Below the pieces are notes generated by a model that saw only the letters and a program-made list of their open reading frames with translations, did no database searches and had not been told where the DNA came from. A DNA stretch of 64,000 bases, taken from Dyadobacter sediminis. GTDB taxonomy: Bacteria; Bacteroidota; Bacteroidia; Cytophagales; Spirosomataceae. Shown here piece by piece: positions 62,839-64,000 of the stretch (within the stretch, counting starts at the first letter, position 1; each line of letters begins with the position of its first letter). The stretch spans positions 1-64,000 of the forward strand of contig NZ_VCEI01000032.1 in assembly GCF_005860765.1 (NCBI RefSeq), in the 5' to 3' direction. The translations under genes were made by a program, and so were the position numbers.

Positions 62839-63513
62839 TTATACCGGCGGTGTGTGCGCAAGATCACCGGAGAAAATGGCTGATTTCCAGTTACTGATTT
62901 TCAGCAGACGGAAAAACGTATCTTCTTCTATTTCCCTTACGCCGCCGGGTTCAAGTCCGTCCAGCTGAAGATCTTCTATACTTACTCTTACCAAACGCCT
63001 GCAGCGATGCCCGGCGGTGCGCACCATTTTCCTGACCTGATGATATTTGCCTTCCGTCAGTGAAATCTGAAGCCATGTATTGGGCACATTTTCCCGTTCT
63101 TCATTTCTGAGCTTCGAAAGCATTCCGGGCCGCTGAATTATCGCTACTTCGCAGGGTGCGGTAAGGTACTGAACTCCGCCTTTAATTTCGATATGGATGC
63201 CGTTCCGTAGCCGTTCCAGTGTTTCCGGACTGACCGCATGCGCAACATTGACCCAGTACGTTCTTTTGTGGGGAATTTCTCCCAGAAACAGCAAGTTCGT
63301 GACCTTTTTGTTTGTCGTCAGGATCAGCAATCCTTCCGAGTTACTATCCAGCCGTCCGATTGCGTGCGTACCTTCCGGAAAGTCAAATGCAAGGTCGCCA
63401 AGCAGGCCCACATCGTCCGGGCTTACAAACTGGGAAACCATATTGGCTGGTTTGTTAATGATGAAGTAACGGTAAGGCTGCGGAATTATATTTTTCTCAG
63501 GCTGATCGGGCAT
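62839..63513 (-). CDS. pseudouridine synthase, RluE/RsuA-like
   Basis: This 224-aa enzyme makes pseudouridine in rRNA. It has no S4 domain at the start. The catalytic Asp56 sits in HAIGRLDSNSEGLLILTTN, and the later motif LTEGKYHQVRKMVRTAGHRCRRLVRVSIEDLQL is typical of the RluB/RluE/RsuA branch. Length fits RluE (modifies 23S U2457 in E. coli), but the target here is not certain. Start at the first ATG. Confidence 0.9.
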   Translation of the reverse strand: MPDQPEKNIIPQPYRYFIINKPANMVSQFVSPDDVGLLGDLAFDFPEGTHAIGRLDSNSEGLLILTTNKKVTNLLFLGEIPHKRTYWVNVAHAVSPETLERLRNGIHIEIKGGVQYLTAPCEVAIIQRPGMLSKLRNEERENVPNTWLQISLTEGKYHQVRKMVRTAGHRCRRLVRVSIEDLQLDGLEPGGVREIEEDTFFRLLKISNWKSAIFSGDLAHTPPV

Positions 63514-63573
63514 TCTTTTATTTTTGATAACATTTCCTGAATCTGAAATGATATCTAAAGTACAGGTATTAAA

Positions 63574-64000
63574 TCATTTTACATGCGCTTTTTCATAATG
63601 CGTTCGCAGCAGGTCTTCTCCGAAGTCATTGGCCAGATCCCTTACAACGGTATGAATGTGGTTGCCGCCATTTTGCGTATTGTCATATTCGATCAGAAAT
63701 CCCGGCCCGTGAATGCGGTAATACTGGCCGTGGTTTGCTCCGATAACGGCTTCCTTGTCGCCCATCCATGCAAAATGAATTTTATCGATGTCCGCTTTTT
63801 CCAGTTTGTCCCATTGCTGGTTTTTCAGCGTGACATGGTATCGGTCCAGATACGCCATAATCAGTTTTTTGAAAAGATCTTTCTGCTCGCTGTTCATTTC
63901 GCTCATCGGGATTCCTTCCATTTTATCAAGAGAAGCTTTTCTGCTGTTGGACGTAAAAATTTCATTGGGCGACTGCTCCGCAAGCACGGCTTTTTCGTGC
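63574..64000 (-). CDS. DUF3500 family protein, 3' part (5' end outside the window)
   Basis: The frame is open to the window edge (63988-64000 still encodes HEKA before the GTG at 63987), so the start lies beyond. The visible 141 residues contain MNSEQKDLFKKLIMAYLDRYHVTL, KIHFAWMGDKEAVIGANHGQYYRIHGPGFLIEYDNTQNGGNHIHTVVRDLANDFGEDLL, which match the C-terminal part of DUF3500, a family of unknown function. It ends at TAA 63574. Confidence 0.85.
   Translation of the reverse strand, partial: HEKAVLAEQSPNEIFTSNSRKASLDKMEGIPMSEMNSEQKDLFKKLIMAYLDRYHVTLKNQQWDKLEKADIDKIHFAWMGDKEAVIGANHGQYYRIHGPGFLIEYDNTQNGGNHIHTVVRDLANDFGEDLLRTHYEKAHVK

Noticed and set aside
1..64000. tRNA, rRNA and transposase genes
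   Set aside because: No cloverleaf with a T-loop signature, no rRNA-like block and no transposase-like frame was noticed by eye; tRNAscan-SE and Infernal would be decisive.

Overview
The window looks like ordinary chromosome from a member of the Bacteroidota, most likely a Cytophagales/Dyadobacter-like bacterium (taxonomy is inference). The signs are two SusC/SusD outer-membrane pairs, an OMP_b-brl_3 type TonB-linked barrel, a LytS/LytTR two-component system, type B ribosomal protein L31, a GlmU-like sugar nucleotidyltransferase, few Shine-Dalgarno sites, and promoter-like boxes of the Bacteroidota form TAnnTTTG. I see no phage, plasmid, transposase, rRNA, tRNA or CRISPR array.

Layout. 0.2-2.7 kb: nrdA (minus), far from its partner nrdB at 28.0 kb. 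3.2-9.9 kb: a plus-strand run with a Tat-exported TIM-barrel protein, rpmE2, a GlmU-like protein, holB, a retropepsin-like protease with rimK, hemC and a lipoprotein. 10-15 kb: a TonB-linked outer-membrane barrel with a Pro-rich tail, divergent from a LytS/LytTR pair. 15.3-18.2 kb: uvrA. 18.5-23.6 kb: a SusC/SusD pair, then an unlisted 54-aa gene resembling the N-terminus of COG5499 (HigA-like) antitoxins. 24-38.5 kb: housekeeping and transport genes (YigZ, MFS, CorA-type channel, glycosyltransferase, nrdB, recX, metallophosphoesterase, tyrS, GH43-like enzyme, Uma2, queA, cobalamin adenosyltransferase, ilvE). 38.6-47.8 kb: an AraC regulator divergent from a Na+/solute symporter, a mannosylglucose phosphorylase and a second SusC/SusD pair, which reads as a beta-mannan oligosaccharide uptake and phosphorolysis locus without its own mannanase. 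47.9-64 kb: a cupin, a DUF72 protein, an exported class-II cyclic-nucleotide phosphodiesterase-like enzyme, a 48-aa DUF2256 zinc-finger protein overlapping a photolyase-family gene, a GNAT, an AI-2E family protein, a TetR/ABC1-kinase pair, an alditol oxidase, a MocR regulator, a TonB receptor, a quinone oxidoreductase, a YccF protein, a pseudouridine synthase, and a DUF3500 gene cut by the window edge.

Two signals stand out. First, short-period tandem arrays sit at gene 3' ends. A heptamer array (TTAGCNN) follows or supplies the stop codon of five genes and always reads in the sense of the gene that ends there. A decamer array (NGTCANNNNT) does the same, as a dyad, between the LytTR regulator and uvrA. 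Because 7 is not a multiple of 3, the heptamer array puts TAG in all three frames every 21 nt. Second, the photolyase at 50.9-52.4 kb belongs to the iron-sulfur photolyase family (FeS-BCP) but lacks the cysteine cluster that binds the [4Fe-4S] centre, and it is translationally coupled to the Cys4 DUF2256 protein.
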